Source: RSA11 sp965652565
GTDB lineage: Bacteria; Actinomycetota; Thermoleophilia; Solirubrobacterales; 70-9
Direction: 5' to 3'
DNA: 12,338 nucleotides
Assembly: GCA_965652565.1 (NCBI GenBank)
Contig: CBFGWL010000083.1
Coordinates: forward strand, 1 to 12,338
Shown piece after piece: positions 12,025 through 12,338 of this stretch. The notes beneath the pieces are model-generated. The model was not told the DNA's origin. It made no database searches and was given only the letters and a program-made list of their open reading frames with translations. Position numbers and translations under genes: made by a program. Position 1 is the stretch's first letter, and each line of letters starts with the position of its first letter.

Positions 12025-12338
12025 GACGTTCAGCCCACGTAGTCGAAATCCGGCGACCACGGCTGAACGTCGCACGAAACCCCGGCGGCGGCCCCGACGT
12101 TCAGCCCACGTAGTCGAAAAGCGACGACCACGGCTGAACGTCGGAGGAACGCCGGCGGCGACGCGGACGTTCAGCCCACGTAGTCGTTATTCGACGACCA
12201 CGGCTGAACGTCGCGCGAAACGCCGGCGGTGGCCGGACGTTCAGCCCTCGTAGTCGAAAACCGGCGAGCAGGGCTGAACGTTTGCGGGGGCGCGGCCGGC
12301 CGCACGGACGTTCAGCCCACGTGTTCGAAATCCGGCGA
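12025..12338 (-). repeat. Right palindrome array: at least five 47-bp hairpin repeats, inverted
   Basis: Units lie at 12025-12071, 12096-12142, 12166-12212, 12236-12282 and 12307 to the window end (32 of 47 bp). Start-to-start distances are 71, 70, 70 and 71. On the minus strand each unit matches the left-array units, including the same asymmetric arms (TGGTCG against CGACTACGTG) and 5-nt AT-rich loops that vary in sequence. The unit at 12236 has CCCT facing AGGG, as does the left unit at 114, so an inner pair is restored in both. Spacers are the same two types as on the left. The array continues beyond the window. Confidence 0.93.

Overview
The window is about 12.3 kb of very GC-rich bacterial chromosome. 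Codon third positions are strongly G/C, leaderless-type starts occur, and the gene content fits an actinobacterium. Tat-exported ferritin-like proteins, DUF2304 beside GT2 glycosyltransferases and a long-tailed TetR regulator suggest class Thermoleophilia (Solirubrobacterales-like). This placement is an inference; no marker gene settles it.

The two ends hold the most unusual structure. Bases 43-373 carry five 47-bp imperfect palindromes at an exact 71-bp period. Bases 12025-12338 carry at least five more copies of the same palindrome in the opposite orientation, running off the window. On the gene-facing side of each array lies the same non-coding cassette (374 to about 615, and about 11785 to 12024). 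Each cassette has a conserved core with inverted repeats and a degenerate 57-bp tandem repeat. The two composite elements form an inverted pair bracketing about 11 kb of ordinary genes. The spacers resemble each other and alternate in two types, and no cas gene is present, so this is not CRISPR. I do not recognise it as a described repeat family.

Between the elements, from left to right: (1) tmk and holB (+), overlapping by 4 bp, for dTTP synthesis and the replicative clamp loader. (2) A sensor histidine kinase and an OmpR-type response regulator (+), stop abutting start. (3) tRNA-Thr(CGT) (+). (4) A TetR-family regulator (-) ending 5 bp from the tRNA. (5) A secreted protein of unknown function (-), with a good promoter, a leader hairpin, a strong Shine-Dalgarno and a strong intrinsic terminator. 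(6) A rhamnosyltransferase-like GT2 (+), probably translated from a leaderless mRNA. (7) A polyprenyl-phosphate-type GT2 followed by a DUF2304 membrane protein (-), overlapping by 4 bp; the DUF2304 protein carries an unusual exported beta-helix-like N-terminal part. (8) Two Tat-exported ferritin-like proteins (-), overlapping by 4 bp; the first is a lipoprotein with eroded di-iron ligands. (9) A family 5 uracil-DNA glycosylase (+) with four candidate Fe-S cysteines.

The functional themes are nucleotide and replication housekeeping (tmk, holB), envelope signalling and envelope glycan assembly (two-component system, GT2 genes, DUF2304), exported ferritin-like proteins possibly tied to metal or oxidative stress, and DNA repair (UDG). 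The genes look ordinary and chromosomal. The flanking inverted palindrome arrays with their shared cassette are the best candidate for something undescribed.
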